A stretch of DNA of 64,000 nt from Flavobacterium dankookense (lineage in GTDB: Bacteria; Bacteroidota; Bacteroidia; Flavobacteriales; Flavobacteriaceae). Numbering within the stretch: position 1 is the first letter of the stretch; every line of letters begins with the position of its first letter. The notes below the pieces were generated by a model, which saw only the letters and a list, made by a program, of their open reading frames with translations, searched no databases and had not been told where the DNA came from. The DNA is taken from positions 372,001 through 436,000 of the forward strand of contig NZ_SNXR01000011.1 in assembly GCF_004362665.1 (NCBI RefSeq). The letters are read 5' to 3'. Of this stretch, positions 16,892 through 25,981 are shown in pieces. Position numbers and translations under genes: made by a program.

Positions 16892-17551
16892 ATGGAACAA
16901 ACGACCATTTGCATCATTGATGACCATGCCATCGTAAGACAAGGATTGAAAGGTTTACTAGAAAAGATTGGAGACTACAAAGTCATAAAAGAGTTTGACA
17001 ACGGTGATGATTTTCTTGCCGCATTACCGCTATCACCAGCACCTGATATTTATATTCTGGATTATTCCATGCCACACAAGAATGGAGTAGAAGTGCTCCA
17101 AGCGTTAGAGCAAAAGCAAGAGCAACTAAAAGTCTTGTTGCTAACCCAACATTTTGATGAACAAATAATAAACCAAGCCTACCATCATGGCGCAAGAGGA
17201 TTTTTGCACAAAAACTGTTCTGCCCACGATTTAAAATTTGCCATTGACAGCATCATTAAAGTGGGTTATTATAACGTTGCCGAAATACTGAAACGAGTTA
17301 GGAATTTAGACCCATCAACTCTCGAAATAAAGCAGGTTGATTTAACGATGTCCGAAAGGGAATTACAATTTCTAAAACTTGTTTGTAACGAAAACGAACT
17401 AACCTATGAACAAATGGCGGAAGAAATGGGTTTGTCTGTAAAATCAATTGATGTTTACCGAACCGCATTATTCGACCGATATGGAATTAAATCAAAAGTA
17501 GGTTTAGTGCTTTTCTCTTTTAAATACAAGCTGACAGAACCTTTTTTATAA
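16892..17551 (+). CDS. LuxR/NarL-family response regulator
   Basis: 219 residues. The receiver domain (1-125) has the acidic pair in IIDDHAIVRQG, phospho-acceptor Asp57 in ILDYSMPHKNG and LLLTQHFDE. The C-terminal HTH has TMSERELQFLKLVC, ELTYEQMAEEMGLSVKSIDVYRTALFDRYGI. It is the last gene of the operon starting at 14871. It is the best candidate to bind the ATTAGGG-N4-CCCTAAT boxes at 11.0, 14.66 and 14.77 kb, because palindromic ~18-bp sites just upstream of the core promoter suit NarL-type dimers and the boxes control its own operon. Confidence 0.93.
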   Translation: MEQTTICIIDDHAIVRQGLKGLLEKIGDYKVIKEFDNGDDFLAALPLSPAPDIYILDYSMPHKNGVEVLQALEQKQEQLKVLLLTQHFDEQIINQAYHHGARGFLHKNCSAHDLKFAIDSIIKVGYYNVAEILKRVRNLDPSTLEIKQVDLTMSERELQFLKLVCNENELTYEQMAEEMGLSVKSIDVYRTALFDRYGIKSKVGLVLFSFKYKLTEPFL

Positions 17552-17558
17552 TAAAAAC

Positions 17559-18701
17559 TTAATCTGTTTTTTCATCATCATAGACAACGTAGTTGTTTTT
17601 TCTATTGGCTAAATCAGTTTTTAAACGCTCTAAAGAGGTAACTTTATTTAAAACAGAACCTGAGTTTAGCATTGAAATAAGCATTCTTTGATAGGTAGTT
17701 TCACTTCCGTGAAAACCATCGATGGTTTCATTGTCATTAGAATTGCATAACGACATTTTTGAAAAATCATACACTTCAAAATTATAGTTGTCAAAGAAGG
17801 GTTTTATCTTTTTGTGCATATTTTTCAGATAACCATAATTAGTACTGGTTTCCATTCTGTCGTAAACTTTATCCGCAAACGGTGGAAGGAAAGCAATTAC
17901 TTTGATTTTATTTTCTTGGCAGAATTTTAATAATTCGTTTAACTCCACAAACGCTCTTTCGTTTATAGAATCACCATATTCAAAACGACTACTTCCTTTT
18001 CTAATTCGAATAAAGGTTTCAGCATAATTAAAATCTTCAGCCTCAGGATTTTTATCAATTAGATTTTTGATTTGTTTGCCATAAAACATGCTGCCATCAT
18101 TTCTAAAACCAGTGTTATTTCGCTTTGCATTCATTCCAATCTTTCTGTAAGGACTAGCGGTTTCAATTGTATTTTCTGAATTTTTACTATTGTTGAATGC
18201 TTCTGAATAAATTGTATTGTATGTTGGAACTATTTTTGGAAAAAACGTAAAGCTCTTTTCCCAAACGGTAGAAGACGCTTTTGTTCTTAAATCGTCAAAC
18301 GCTTCATTAAACATCCATTGATCAAGATTGATAATCATATAATCGGGATATTTAGATTTAGGAATGCTATTTAAAAAAGGTCTAAAATCATTTATCTTGC
18401 CTAAGGTGTAACCTGCATTGTAAAACGATTTGTCAAACATATTCTCTCTAAATTGTAAAACTCTTGATGAACCCAAAGCCCAAACAGTTTTTTTTTCGTT
18501 ATCGTTGAGGTATCTCCATTTGATATAGCCATAGTTGTTTTCGTTATAATTATATCCAAAAAGATATTTTTCTTTGCTTGAAATAGTGGCATCAATTTGA
18601 TGGAAATTTTCTTCAGATTTCCATAAAACATAAGATGGATAGACCAAGTAAACTAGCAATGGACTACTGAAAACCAACAGTTGAAATAAAAATTTCTTCA
18701 T
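17559..18701 (-). CDS. SGNH-fold protein, partner of the MBOAT acyltransferase
   Basis: 380 residues. An N-terminal hydrophobic segment (~3-27) anchors or exports it. The conserved SGNH/AlgJ-AlgX-like blocks are visible: GSSRVLQF (block I Ser) near residue 77 and DGFHGS near residue 331 (block V Asp-x-x-His). It starts 3 bp after the MBOAT gene, so they are an operon. Such pairs O-acetylate envelope or exported polysaccharides, with MBOAT passing acetyl groups across the membrane and the SGNH protein transferring them. The substrate is unknown here. Confidence 0.75.
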   Translation of the reverse strand: MKKFLFQLLVFSSPLLVYLVYPSYVLWKSEENFHQIDATISSKEKYLFGYNYNENNYGYIKWRYLNDNEKKTVWALGSSRVLQFRENMFDKSFYNAGYTLGKINDFRPFLNSIPKSKYPDYMIINLDQWMFNEAFDDLRTKASSTVWEKSFTFFPKIVPTYNTIYSEAFNNSKNSENTIETASPYRKIGMNAKRNNTGFRNDGSMFYGKQIKNLIDKNPEAEDFNYAETFIRIRKGSSRFEYGDSINERAFVELNELLKFCQENKIKVIAFLPPFADKVYDRMETSTNYGYLKNMHKKIKPFFDNYNFEVYDFSKMSLCNSNDNETIDGFHGSETTYQRMLISMLNSGSVLNKVTSLERLKTDLANRKNNYVVYDDEKTD

Positions 18702-18704
18702 GGA

Positions 18705-20153
18705 TTAAAATTGAAAATAAATAAATTGTTGTTCTTTACCTGTGAAATAGAAGATAGCTATAATAATGGTGTAATACATTGCCCATCGTACAGGTTTATA
18801 CCAAGTTGTGCCAATTTTTGCTATGGCAAATTGTTCTTCTCTTCCAATCCATTCAATGATTATAAACGCTATAGTAAGTAAAATAATAGGTACCGATTTT
18901 CCAATTTTCGGAAAATCAGGAATAGTAAACAGCGATTGAGAAAATATTTCAGAAATATAACTGAAAGCATGGCTAACATCAGTAGCACGGAAGAATATCC
19001 AAGCAAAAACAGTTAAACTAAAGGTAATAGCTATTGCAAAAAAATCTTTAACTGATGGTAAATATTTTCCTTTGGCTACAATCTCCATGTTATTTCTATT
19101 GGTATTAAAAATAATAGATGGCATTATAAAAAGAGCATTTAGAAATCCCCAAACAATGAAAGTCCAGTTAGCACCATGCCAAAAACCACTAACTATAAAG
19201 ATAATAAATGTGTTGCGCACTTTTAACCAAAGTCCACCTTTGCTTCCGCCAAGAGGAATATATAAATAATCTTTGAACCAAGAGGATAACGATATGTGCC
19301 AACGTCGCCAAAATTCGGCAATATCTCTAGAAAAATAAGGGAAAGCAAAGTTTCTCAGCAGGTCAATGCCAAATAATCGAGCAGTTCCTAGAGCAATATC
19401 AGAGTAACCCGAGAAGTCACAATAAATTTGGAATGTAAAAAATAATGCGCCAAGAACTAAAGTACTTCCTGAATACTCCTCTGAATTATTGAAAATTATA
19501 TTAGCAAATTCGGCACAATTATCGGCAATGACAATTTTCTTAAATAAACCCCACAATATTTGGCGCAGACCGTCAATTGCTTTAGAGTAATTAAATTCTC
19601 TTTTCTTTAGAATTTGCGGTAATAAATGAGTCGCTCTTTCAATTGGTCCTGCAACAAGAAGCGGAAAGAAACTAACAAAAACAGAATAGGCAATAATATT
19701 TCTTTCAGGTTTTATCCTATCTTTATAAATATCAATAACATAGGACAATCCATGGAAAGTATAAAATGATATTCCAACAGGTAAAATTATTTCGAGAGTT
19801 CCAAGATTTGCTTTCAATCCTAATAATGATAAACCTTCAGAAAACGACTCGGCAAAAAAGTTATAGTATTTAAAAACGCCAAGAAATCCTAGGTTGATAC
19901 CAATACTAATCCAAAGCCAAATGAGTTTCATTCGCTGGCTTATAGCTTCGTGAATTTTTATACCAGTATAATAATCCAATAAAGTTGAAAAAATCAATAA
20001 GAACATAAAACGCCAATCCCAACAGGCATAAAAAAAGTAGCTAGAAACTAGTAGTAGAATGTTTTGCAGGCGTAAATTTTTCTTAGTTGCAAACCAATAT
20101 AATAGAAATACTATCGGTAAGAATAAGGCAAAGTTTATGGAGTTGAAAAGCAT
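18705..20153 (-). CDS. MBOAT-family O-acyltransferase (AlgI/DltB-like)
   Basis: 482 residues with about ten to eleven membrane segments. Family landmarks: FNSINFALFLPIVFLLYW at the start, AGPIERATHLLPQ, FGIDLLRNFAFPYFSRDIAEFWRRWHISLSSWFKDYLYIPLGG (described in parts) and the catalytic histidine in SGFWHGANWTF. It works with the SGNH protein downstream to acylate an extracytoplasmic glycan. No glycosyltransferase or alginate gene lies beside it, so the substrate cannot be assigned. Confidence 0.9.
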   Translation of the reverse strand: MLFNSINFALFLPIVFLLYWFATKKNLRLQNILLLVSSYFFYACWDWRFMFLLIFSTLLDYYTGIKIHEAISQRMKLIWLWISIGINLGFLGVFKYYNFFAESFSEGLSLLGLKANLGTLEIILPVGISFYTFHGLSYVIDIYKDRIKPERNIIAYSVFVSFFPLLVAGPIERATHLLPQILKKREFNYSKAIDGLRQILWGLFKKIVIADNCAEFANIIFNNSEEYSGSTLVLGALFFTFQIYCDFSGYSDIALGTARLFGIDLLRNFAFPYFSRDIAEFWRRWHISLSSWFKDYLYIPLGGSKGGLWLKVRNTFIIFIVSGFWHGANWTFIVWGFLNALFIMPSIIFNTNRNNMEIVAKGKYLPSVKDFFAIAITFSLTVFAWIFFRATDVSHAFSYISEIFSQSLFTIPDFPKIGKSVPIILLTIAFIIIEWIGREEQFAIAKIGTTWYKPVRWAMYYTIIIAIFYFTGKEQQFIYFQF

Positions 20154-20335
20154 GTTTTAGGCTGTTTTATTACTCTTTTCTTTTTAATTGTTATTTGAAT
20201 AAAAACATAATTGAAAAAGGTTTAAATATAATTACTTTATCCAATAAGTAAATAACTTGTGTATTTTTTTTTAATCATACATCATTATATCATATAAATA
20301 GATATTTTTATGGTTTAATATAAATCAAATACCTA

Positions 20336-21874
20336 ATGAGTCAAACATCAAAAAAAGGGATATGGAAAGTAATTTCAGCATCCTCAATGGGAACAATGAT
20401 TGAATGGTATGACTTTTACATTTTTGGAAGTTTAGCTGTTGTTCTTTCTACTAAATTTTTTCCAACGGATAATCCAACGGCAGCATTTTTATCAACGCTA
20501 GCCACTTTTGCTGCTGGTTTTGTTGTTCGACCATTTGGAGCATTATTTTTTGGAAGGCTTGGCGATTTGATTGGTAGAAAATATACTTTCATGGTTACAT
20601 TAATGCTAATGGGTGGAGCAACTTTTGTTATTGGTTGTATTCCAAGTTATGAAACCATTGGTTTTGCCGCGCCAGTTTTGGTTTTAATCCTCAGATTATT
20701 ACAAGGTTTAGCGCTTGGAGGCGAATATGGTGGTGCAGCAACTTACGTAGCCGAACATGCTCCAAAAGGCGAAAAAGGCTATTGGACTTCTTGGATACAA
20801 ACAACGGCTACAGTTGGACTATTTATTTCGTTGATGGTAATTTTAATCACTAAAAGTCTATTGTCTAAAGAAGCCTTTGATGAATGGGGTTGGCGTGTTC
20901 CGTTTTGGGTATCTATCTTGATGGTTTATGTTTCTTATTTGATTAGAAAAAATATGGATGAATCGCCTGTTTTTGCTAAAGCTAAAGCAGAAGGTAAAAC
21001 AGCGACTAATCCATTAAAAGAAAGTTTTGGAAATAAATACAATTTAAAGTTTGTGCTTTTAGCTTTATTTGGAGCAACGATGGGACAAGGAGTTGTTTGG
21101 TACACAGGACAATTTTACGCCATGAATTTCTTGAAAACCGTTCAAAATATAGATTCTTCGCAAGTGGATATGTTATTGGGTATTGCATTGATTTTAGGAA
21201 CGCCTTTCTTTGTAGTTTTTGGTTGGTTGAGCGATAAAATTGGTAGAAAATCAATCATGATGACAGGAATGTTGTTGGCTATTTTGCTCTACAGACCTAT
21301 TTATCGTGCTATGTATAATTCTACAGATTTAGCTAATAAAGTAGAAATTGTTGAGCAAACAAAAGTTGTTCCTAGTCTGAAAGAGATTGATGCTGGCAAA
21401 TTAGATTCTATTTATACAACAACTAAAATATATACTGATGGAACAGCAGTTGAAGAAATAAAAACACTGCATTTTCAAAATGGTAAAATAATGCTGGATG
21501 ATAGGGGAAAGGATAAAATAGAAACTAAAGTAACTAAGACAATCAATAGTTCGGATAAATGGTTTTTAGTTTTTATGGTATTTATACAGGTGATTTTTGT
21601 TACCATGGTTTATGGACCAATCGCAGCTTTCCTTGTAGAAATGTTCCCCGTAAAAATCAGATATACATCAATGTCGTTGCCTTATCACGTAGGAAATGGA
21701 ATCTTTGGTGGTTTACTTCCAGCTATCTCAACTTATTTTGTAACTAGTGCTAAAGACAATGGAACACCAGAGTATTACCTCGAAGGATTATGGTATCCAA
21801 TTGGGATTGCAGCACTCTGTTTTGTAATCGGAATGATATACATCGATAGAAAAATTAATACACTACACGACTAA
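20336..21874 (+). CDS. MFS transporter, metabolite:H+ symporter (MHS) type
   Basis: 512 residues, about 12 membrane segments. Starts SSMGTMIEWYDFYIFGSLA, typical of the MHS group (ProP, ShiA, KgtP). The 2-3 loop motif is GRLGDLIGRK and its second-half repeat is GWLSDKIGRK. A hydrophilic insertion of about 80 residues (~325-405) follows the ninth helix, in what should be a periplasmic loop. The gene heads a unit with a small membrane protein and acetyl-CoA synthetase, which suggests uptake of acetate or another short carboxylate. The substrate is inferred from context only. Confidence 0.85.
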   Translation: MSQTSKKGIWKVISASSMGTMIEWYDFYIFGSLAVVLSTKFFPTDNPTAAFLSTLATFAAGFVVRPFGALFFGRLGDLIGRKYTFMVTLMLMGGATFVIGCIPSYETIGFAAPVLVLILRLLQGLALGGEYGGAATYVAEHAPKGEKGYWTSWIQTTATVGLFISLMVILITKSLLSKEAFDEWGWRVPFWVSILMVYVSYLIRKNMDESPVFAKAKAEGKTATNPLKESFGNKYNLKFVLLALFGATMGQGVVWYTGQFYAMNFLKTVQNIDSSQVDMLLGIALILGTPFFVVFGWLSDKIGRKSIMMTGMLLAILLYRPIYRAMYNSTDLANKVEIVEQTKVVPSLKEIDAGKLDSIYTTTKIYTDGTAVEEIKTLHFQNGKIMLDDRGKDKIETKVTKTINSSDKWFLVFMVFIQVIFVTMVYGPIAAFLVEMFPVKIRYTSMSLPYHVGNGIFGGLLPAISTYFVTSAKDNGTPEYYLEGLWYPIGIAALCFVIGMIYIDRKINTLHD

Positions 21875-21885
21875 AAAATAAAACT

Positions 21886-22101
21886 ATGAACGCATTAAAA
21901 AAATATTTAGGAATAGTTTGGATGGCAGTAGCCATTGCCATTGGATTTTATACCATTCAAATATTTGGTAATAAATTATATTCCGATAAACAAGAAGATT
22001 TAGTGTTTGGTATCATTGTTTTCTTTATACTTTTACCAATGGTGGTAACAGGTTTAACTATCTTTGGATGGTATGCCATTACAAACGAATACGAAGATTA
22101 A
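21886..22101 (+). CDS. Small two-helix membrane protein (DUF6814-like)
   Basis: 71 residues with two membrane helices (IVWMAVAIAIGFYTIQIF and GIIVFFILLPMVVTGLTIFGW) and an acidic C-terminus. It lies 11 bp after the MFS gene and 17 bp before acs. From memory, short proteins of this type sit beside MFS transporters in Bacteroidota, perhaps as accessory subunits; function is not established. Confidence 0.75.
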   Translation: MNALKKYLGIVWMAVAIAIGFYTIQIFGNKLYSDKQEDLVFGIIVFFILLPMVVTGLTIFGWYAITNEYED

Positions 22102-22118
22102 TTATAAATCAAAAAAAA

Positions 22119-24026
22119 ATGAGCTATTACAAAATATTGAATTTGGAGCATTATTTTAAAATGTACAAAAAATCGGTGCGTGAACCAAGAAAATTTTGGG
22201 ATAAGATAGCCGATGAACATTTTACTTGGTATCAAAAATGGGAAAAAGTATTTGATTTTGATTTTCAAGAGGCTAAATTCCGATGGTTTATTGATGCAAA
22301 AGTGAACATCACTAAAAACTGTATCGACCGACATTTAGCTAGAAGAGGCGATAAAACGGCTATCATTTTTGAACCAAATAATCCAAACGAAGCTGCATTG
22401 CACATAACTTACAACGAACTTTATGACAGAGTTGCACGAATGGCAAATGTTCTTAGAGATGAAGGTGTAAAAAAAGGCGATAGGGTTTGTATTTATCTTC
22501 CCATGATTCCTGAATTGGCAGTAGCTGTTTTAGCTTGCGCTCGAATTGGTGCTGTTCACTCTGTAGTTTTTGCTGGATTTTCCGCATCAGCAGTTGCCGC
22601 AAGAATTAACGATTGCGAATGTAAAATGGTCATTACTTCTGATGGCGGTTTTAGAGGTGATAAAACCATAAATTTAAAAGGAATCGTAGATGAAGCTTTG
22701 GAAAAATGTCCAACTATTGAAAAAGTATTAGTTGTAAAAAGAACTAACACCGAAGTTACTATGAAATCAGGTCGTGATTTCTGGCTTCAACCATTATTAG
22801 ATGACGCAATACCTAATAATGTTGCTGAGATTATGGACGCAGAAGATCCGTTGTTTATTCTTTATACTTCTGGCTCAACAGGAAAACCAAAAGGAATGCT
22901 TCATACTATTGCTGGCTACATGGTTTATACTGCTTACACTTTTAAGAATGTTTTTAACTATGAAGAGAATGATATTTTTTGGTGTACTGCCGATATTGGT
23001 TGGATAACAGGACATTCTTATATACTTTATGGACCATTACTAAACGGAGCTACAACTGTTATTTTTGAAGGCGTTCCTTCTTATCCAGATTTTAGTCGTT
23101 TTTGGGAAGTAATCGAAAAGCACAAAATCACTCAATTTTATACAGCGCCAACAGCTATTCGTTCGCTTGCTAAAGAAAGTATTGATTTCGTTCAACCATT
23201 TCCGTTGAAATCGTTAAAAGTAATAGGTTCTGTTGGTGAACCAATAAATGAAGAAGCTTGGCATTGGTATAATGATCACGTTGGAGGAAAACGTTGTCCA
23301 CTAGTTGATACTTGGTGGCAAACGGAAACTGGCGGAATTATGCTTTCACCAATTGCATTTGTAACTCCAACAAAACCGACTTATGCTTCATTGCCATTGC
23401 CAGGAGTTCAGCCAGTTTTGATGGACGAATTACGAAACGAAATCGAGGGAAATCAAGTAACAGGAAGTTTATGTATTAAGTTTCCTTGGCCAAGTATGGC
23501 AAGAACAATTTGGGGCGATCATCAACGATTTAAAGAAACTTATTTTACAGCATTTCCGGGAAAATATTTTACTGGTGATGGTGCTTTGCGCGATGAAGTT
23601 GGTTACTACAGAATTACAGGTCGAGTAGATGACGTTGTTATAGTTTCTGGTCATAATCTAGGAACGGCACCAATTGAAGATGCTATCAACGAACATCCAG
23701 CTATTGCAGAAAGTGCCATTGTAGGTTTTCCTCATAATATTAAAGGAAATGCTTTGTATGGATATGTTATCCTAAAAGAAATAGGTGAAAGCAGAAACCA
23801 AGAAAATTTACGTAAAGAAATCAATCAATTAATTTCGGATCAAATTGGACCAATTGCCAAATTAGATAAAATACAATTTGTTTCTGGTTTGCCTAAAACT
23901 CGATCTGGAAAAATTATGCGTAGAATTCTTCGCAAAATCGCTGAAGGAGATTATTCCAATTTTGGCGATATTTCCACATTATTAAATCCAGAAATTGTAG
24001 AGGAAATAAAACAGGGAAAGATTTAG
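22119..24026 (+). CDS. acs: Acetyl-CoA synthetase (acetate-CoA ligase)
   Basis: 635 residues from ATG 22119 (MSYYKILNLEHYF); the open frame extends 17 codons upstream into the previous gene, but that part is not conserved-looking. ANL-superfamily motifs: YTSGSTGKPKG (P-loop), DTWWQTETGG, TGDGALRDEVGYYRITGRVDDV and the C-terminal SGKIMRRILRK whose lysine is the usual acetylation target. It makes acetyl-CoA from acetate, ATP and CoA. ACS-type length and motifs favour acetate; propionate is possible. Coupled with the transporter upstream. Confidence 0.93.
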   Translation: MSYYKILNLEHYFKMYKKSVREPRKFWDKIADEHFTWYQKWEKVFDFDFQEAKFRWFIDAKVNITKNCIDRHLARRGDKTAIIFEPNNPNEAALHITYNELYDRVARMANVLRDEGVKKGDRVCIYLPMIPELAVAVLACARIGAVHSVVFAGFSASAVAARINDCECKMVITSDGGFRGDKTINLKGIVDEALEKCPTIEKVLVVKRTNTEVTMKSGRDFWLQPLLDDAIPNNVAEIMDAEDPLFILYTSGSTGKPKGMLHTIAGYMVYTAYTFKNVFNYEENDIFWCTADIGWITGHSYILYGPLLNGATTVIFEGVPSYPDFSRFWEVIEKHKITQFYTAPTAIRSLAKESIDFVQPFPLKSLKVIGSVGEPINEEAWHWYNDHVGGKRCPLVDTWWQTETGGIMLSPIAFVTPTKPTYASLPLPGVQPVLMDELRNEIEGNQVTGSLCIKFPWPSMARTIWGDHQRFKETYFTAFPGKYFTGDGALRDEVGYYRITGRVDDVVIVSGHNLGTAPIEDAINEHPAIAESAIVGFPHNIKGNALYGYVILKEIGESRNQENLRKEINQLISDQIGPIAKLDKIQFVSGLPKTRSGKIMRRILRKIAEGDYSNFGDISTLLNPEIVEEIKQGKI

Positions 24027-24038
24027 AGAAGTACAGAT

Positions 24039-24069
24039 AAAAAATCCAATTCATTGAATTGGATTTTTT
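24039..24069 (+). terminator. Terminator after acs
   Basis: Perfect stem AATCCAATTCA/TGAATTGGATT flanked by A and T runs. Confidence 0.85.
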
Positions 24070-24133
24070 ATTTAATCACTTTAACAGAATTATATAACAT
24101 TTATTAGGTTCATTTCATTAAATTTACTTTGTT

Positions 24134-25267
24134 ATGAACGAGAAAAAAAGAATAATCATTATTGGCGGTGGTTTAGCAGGTTTAACAGCTGCAATTCATT
24201 TACGTAAGCTTCTTTTCTCCGTTACATTAATCGAAAAAAATCAGTATCCAAAGCATAAAGTATGTGGAGAATATATATCAAATGAAGTACTTCCTTATCT
24301 TGAGTGGTTAAACATTTCTATAGAAGATTTAACACCTTCAAAAATTAAAAATCTCACACTTTCTTCAGAAACTGGAAAAACAATTTCGACTAAATTACCT
24401 TTAGGAGGTTTTGGAATAAGTCGTTATACTTTAGATAATTATTTATTTGAAAAAGCACAAAATGATGGTTGTCAAATGGTTCAGGAAACGGTAGAGAATA
24501 TTTATTTTGATAATGAAATCTTTACCGTTGAAACCGCCAATGCTATTAAATATCAAGCCGATTTAGTTCTTGGTGCTTTTGGGAAAAGATCGAATTTAGA
24601 CATTCAAATAAAAAGAGATTTTATTCAAAAGAAATCTTCATGGTTAGCCGTTAAAGCGCATTTTGAAGGGAATTTTACAGATGATTTGGTTGGTTTGTAT
24701 AATTTTAAAGGTGGTTATTGTGGGATTTCAAAAGTAGAAAATAATCAGATTAACATTTGTTATTTAGTAAGTTATGACGAATTTAAGAAGTATAAAAATA
24801 GTGATGAATTCCAGAAAAATGTTCTAGAGCAAAACCCGATTTTAAAAGCTATTTTTCAAAATATAAAACCTCTTTTTGAAAAACCGTTAACTATTGGTCA
24901 AATTTCATTTGAAAAAAAACAAGCAGTCGAAAATCATATATTAATGATTGGCGATACTGCTGGATTAATTCATCCCCTTTGTGGAAACGGAATGGCAATG
25001 GCTATTCATAGTGCAAAAATTGCTTCAGAAGTTATTCATGATTTCTTTTCAAATGAAAACATCAATCGGATTGAAATGGAAAAAAAATACAGTCAAAAAT
25101 GGAATTCATTATTTAAAAACAGATTACGATTTGGCCGATTTTTGGCAACCATTTTGCTACAACCAAAGTCGTTTAATTTTCTTTTTAAAATCTTAACTAA
25201 AACGCCATTTTTATTACCAATAATCATTGCTAAAACTCATGGGAAAACTATCGAAATTGACAACTAA
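24134..25267 (+). CDS. FAD-dependent oxidoreductase (geranylgeranyl-reductase/hydroxylase type), PKS operon
   Basis: 377 residues. N-terminal FAD motif IIIIGGGLAGLTAAIHL, followed by KHKVCGEYIS and the second flavin motif MIGDTAGLIHPLCGNGMAMA. This is the group that includes geranylgeranyl reductases and aromatic-ring hydroxylases. First gene of an eight-gene operon; the methyltransferase ATG follows its stop with no gap. By analogy with SrsC beside the alkylresorcinol synthase SrsA in Streptomyces, it could hydroxylate the polyketide ring to a hydroquinone. The start is fixed by the GGGLAG motif at residue 11. Confidence 0.8.
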   Translation: MNEKKRIIIIGGGLAGLTAAIHLRKLLFSVTLIEKNQYPKHKVCGEYISNEVLPYLEWLNISIEDLTPSKIKNLTLSSETGKTISTKLPLGGFGISRYTLDNYLFEKAQNDGCQMVQETVENIYFDNEIFTVETANAIKYQADLVLGAFGKRSNLDIQIKRDFIQKKSSWLAVKAHFEGNFTDDLVGLYNFKGGYCGISKVENNQINICYLVSYDEFKKYKNSDEFQKNVLEQNPILKAIFQNIKPLFEKPLTIGQISFEKKQAVENHILMIGDTAGLIHPLCGNGMAMAIHSAKIASEVIHDFFSNENINRIEMEKKYSQKWNSLFKNRLRFGRFLATILLQPKSFNFLFKILTKTPFLLPIIIAKTHGKTIEIDN

Positions 25268-25981
25268 ATGTTTATAAATACAAAACATAGAACCACTGAG
25301 CCCGAAATCATGGATGATTTTCAGATGAAAGGTGAAGTTTTGAGAGATGCATTGGATAAAATAGCGTCAATAAATCAACTTTTGGGAGGAAATAAAATAA
25401 CACTCGATGGTATTAATGAATTGCTAAAAAAGGTTCCAAAAAATCAGCAAATTACAATAGTTGACATTGGTTGTGGTAATGGTGATATGCTTCGAAAGGT
25501 CGCATTATATGGGCAAAAAAGAAAATATAATTTTAACTTGATTGGTATAGATGCCAATGAATTTACGATAAATCATGCTAAAAAGTTATCCGAAAAATTC
25601 ACAAATATTAGCTATAGTTGTGAGGATATTTTTGATGAAAATTTTAAATCATTTCAATATGACATACTGTTATGTACTTTGACTTTGCATCACTTTGATG
25701 ACAATCAAATTACCAATTTGTTAACTACCTTTACTAAAAATGCAAAAATAGGTGTTGTTATTAATGATTTACAGCGAAGTAGCATTGCTTATCGATTGTT
25801 TCAATTATTGTGTTTTGTTTTTCAATTAAATCCAATGTCGAAAAGTGATGGGTTAGTTTCTATACTTCGGGGTTTTAAAAAAAGCGAATTGGAAGCATTC
25901 TCAAAAAATAGTCATTTAAAAAAATATACAATTCAGTGGAAATGGGCTTTCCGTTATCAATGGATTATTCAAAAAATATGA
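25268..25981 (+). CDS. SAM-dependent methyltransferase, PKS operon
   Basis: 237 residues, class I Rossmann methyltransferase. Motif I VDIGCGNGDMLRKV (about 61-74), then LIGIDANEF, and LLCTLTLHHF in the post-motif region. Its stop overlaps the PKS start in ATGA, so expression is coupled. SrsB and BpsB methylate products of neighbouring type III synthases, so O-methylation of the resorcinol or pyrone is the likely step (inference). Confidence 0.85.
   Translation: MFINTKHRTTEPEIMDDFQMKGEVLRDALDKIASINQLLGGNKITLDGINELLKKVPKNQQITIVDIGCGNGDMLRKVALYGQKRKYNFNLIGIDANEFTINHAKKLSEKFTNISYSCEDIFDENFKSFQYDILLCTLTLHHFDDNQITNLLTTFTKNAKIGVVINDLQRSSIAYRLFQLLCFVFQLNPMSKSDGLVSILRGFKKSELEAFSKNSHLKKYTIQWKWAFRYQWIIQKI

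Noticed and set aside
22068..22118. Earlier in-frame start for acs
   Set aside because: It lies inside the preceding small membrane protein gene; MSYYKILNLEHYF at 22119 is the plausible start.
24120..24133. A TTACTTTG -7 box directly before the PKS operon
   Set aside because: It would place transcription start at or after the ATG; a leaderless start cannot be excluded but is not supported.
25936..25977. Earlier in-frame start for the type III PKS
   Set aside because: It overlaps the methyltransferase gene by 46 bp; the ATGA junction at 25978 gives the normal length.
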